Source: Candidatus Uhrbacteria bacterium
Lineage (GTDB): Bacteria > Patescibacteriota > Patescibacteriia > JACQRZ01
NCBI GenBank assembly: GCA_016209345.1
Contig: JACQWH010000026.1
Coordinates: 1-32,839, forward strand
Reading direction: 5' to 3'
Length of the DNA: 32,839 bases
A program made the translations under genes and the position numbers. Below, piece after piece: positions 32,092 through 32,839 of this stretch (the first letter of the stretch is position 1; every line of letters starts with the position of its first letter). Below the pieces are notes generated by a model. It was not told where the DNA came from. It searched no databases and was given only the letters and a program-made list of their open reading frames with translations.

Positions 32092-32649
32092 CTAGATACC
32101 TTTCTGGAAAAAATGCAAGACGCTGCTGATTTTTTCCTCGACAGTGAGAAGCTCTGAATTCAGCGTAATATGATACCCGCTGGCGTCGCGATAGTCATAG
32201 TCCGTTCCGTATAGCTTCTTTGCCAGCGCAAGCTGTCTTTCCTCGCGCTCATTGAGCAGTGCTTTGACTTCGTCAAATGTTTTTCCCGCAATTTCCTTTT
32301 TGTCGGTGTTCATGCCGCGCCGCGCGCGAATATCAAGGGGAGCAGTGATGAAAACGCGCAAGATAGGAAGTCCCTCGCCAATGATACCGTGCCACATATC
32401 GCCGATAATGGTTCCCTGCGCCAGCATGTCGTGAGCACGCCGGTCCATTGCACGATCTTCTTCCAAAGTAATTGAGCGAATAAAATTTTCAAATGAGACC
32501 TCGCCATCGGGATATTTTTTTGTCCACTCTTCCCGCCACAGGCCGCCAACATAAAAAACCTGCCAGCCAAGCTTTTCTGCAAGTTGCCGTGACGTTGTCG
32601 TCTTACCCGACCCGGGAAGACCGGAGAAGAGAATACCGTTGAAACGCAT
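32092..32649 (-). CDS. P-loop nucleotide kinase-like protein (cytidylate kinase-like)
   Basis: The 185-residue product begins MRFNGILFSGLPGSGKTTTS, with the Walker A motif at residues 10-17. It continues with a LAEKLGWQVFYVGGLWREEW segment, as cytidylate-kinase-like proteins have after the P-loop, then RAMDRRAHDMLAQGTIIGDM and FITAPLDIRARRG, a strand plus arginine lid as in small nucleotide kinases. The substrate is uncertain because the NMP-binding residues are not clear; canonical Cmk is longer. The frame is open to 32682, but I place the start at 32649 because the P-loop strand begins there and the upstream codons belong to a repeat. Confidence 0.8.
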   Translation of the reverse strand: MRFNGILFSGLPGSGKTTTSRQLAEKLGWQVFYVGGLWREEWTKKYPDGEVSFENFIRSITLEEDRAMDRRAHDMLAQGTIIGDMWHGIIGEGLPILRVFITAPLDIRARRGMNTDKKEIAGKTFDEVKALLNEREERQLALAKKLYGTDYDYRDASGYHITLNSELLTVEEKISSVLHFFQKGI

Positions 32650-32654
32650 AGAAA

Positions 32655-32839
32655 TAATAAAATCGCAAATTCGAAATCTCAAAGCTTGAATCTCAAAGCA
32701 CTAAATTCAAAATTCCAAATCACAAATAAATTACAATCTCAAAATTCAAAAAATGACGCTCATCTGTTTTGTTTTAGATTTGTGATTTATTTGGAGCTTT
32801 ATGATTTTGAATTTGTAATTTGAACGATTGGTGTTTGCA
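32655..32839. repeat. AT-rich long imperfect inverted repeat (copy 3 of 3), runs to the window end
   Basis: CAAATCACAAATAAATTACA near 32720 and AGATTTGTGATTTATTTGGA near 32775 are nearly complementary, and more A-rich and T-rich segments flank them. The words AAATCACAAATAAAT and ATTTATTTGGAGCTT are shared with copy 2. No gene is seen here. Confidence 0.65.

Overview
The window most resembles a genome fragment from the Candidate Phyla Radiation (Patescibacteria, Parcubacteria-like). This is inferred from gene content and style, because there is no rRNA. The pointers are a MutY-like glycosylase with no Fe-S cluster cysteines, compact gene packing with ATGA overlaps, a small RRM protein, a degenerate HEPN/AbiEii-style nucleotidyltransferase module, a very large secreted peptidoglycan-binding protein, and at least one promoter that seems to start transcription on the ATG itself. 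No tRNA, rRNA, CRISPR array or intact transposase was seen.

Layout. 1-526 is a repeat-rich stretch: half of a MITE-like element, a possible 53-codon ORF with its own promoter and operator-like palindrome, a 42-bp perfect palindrome and a 24-bp-stem hairpin. 527-4575 is a forward run: DUF192 protein, CaCA cation exchanger, coiled-coil protein, RsmE 16S rRNA methyltransferase, DUF167 protein and a MutY-family glycosylase. 4576-16470 is a cell-surface block: a 3383-residue secreted multidomain protein behind a leader hairpin, then a 500-residue secreted Gln-rich/coiled-coil protein and a strong terminator. 16471-16961 has no gene but holds a second inverted-repeat element, a second copy of the palindrome and a candidate structured RNA ending in a terminator. 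16962-21853 carries a PD-(D/E)XK nuclease, a VKOR-type thiol oxidoreductase and isoleucyl-tRNA synthetase. 21850-23547 carries an RRM protein with a clear sigma70-type promoter and terminator, convergent with tgt.

23548-23879 holds a complete 170-bp MITE with 16-bp terminal inverted repeats and a TTAA duplication. Then come a 31-residue basic peptide, a GT-B glycosyltransferase-like protein, a membrane-anchored clan-A glycoside hydrolase, two poorly characterised proteins (one with a receiver-like fold), a leaderless two-gene nucleotidyltransferase module broken by a +1 frameshift, xseA-xseB (exonuclease VII), and an unknown protein. On the minus strand at the right end are a P-loop kinase and a Nudix hydrolase.

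How the parts may work together. The giant surface protein has twelve mature cysteines in six local pairs, fitting disulfides made outside the membrane; the VKOR homologue nearby is the kind of enzyme that would supply oxidising power. Glycosyltransferase and glycoside hydrolase genes suggest envelope glycan work. The most unusual feature is the density and variety of small non-autonomous repeats: MITEs, covarying palindromes, AT-rich long inverted repeats, and GGATCCCG-type palindromes that appear to have been inserted in frame inside rsmE and mutY.
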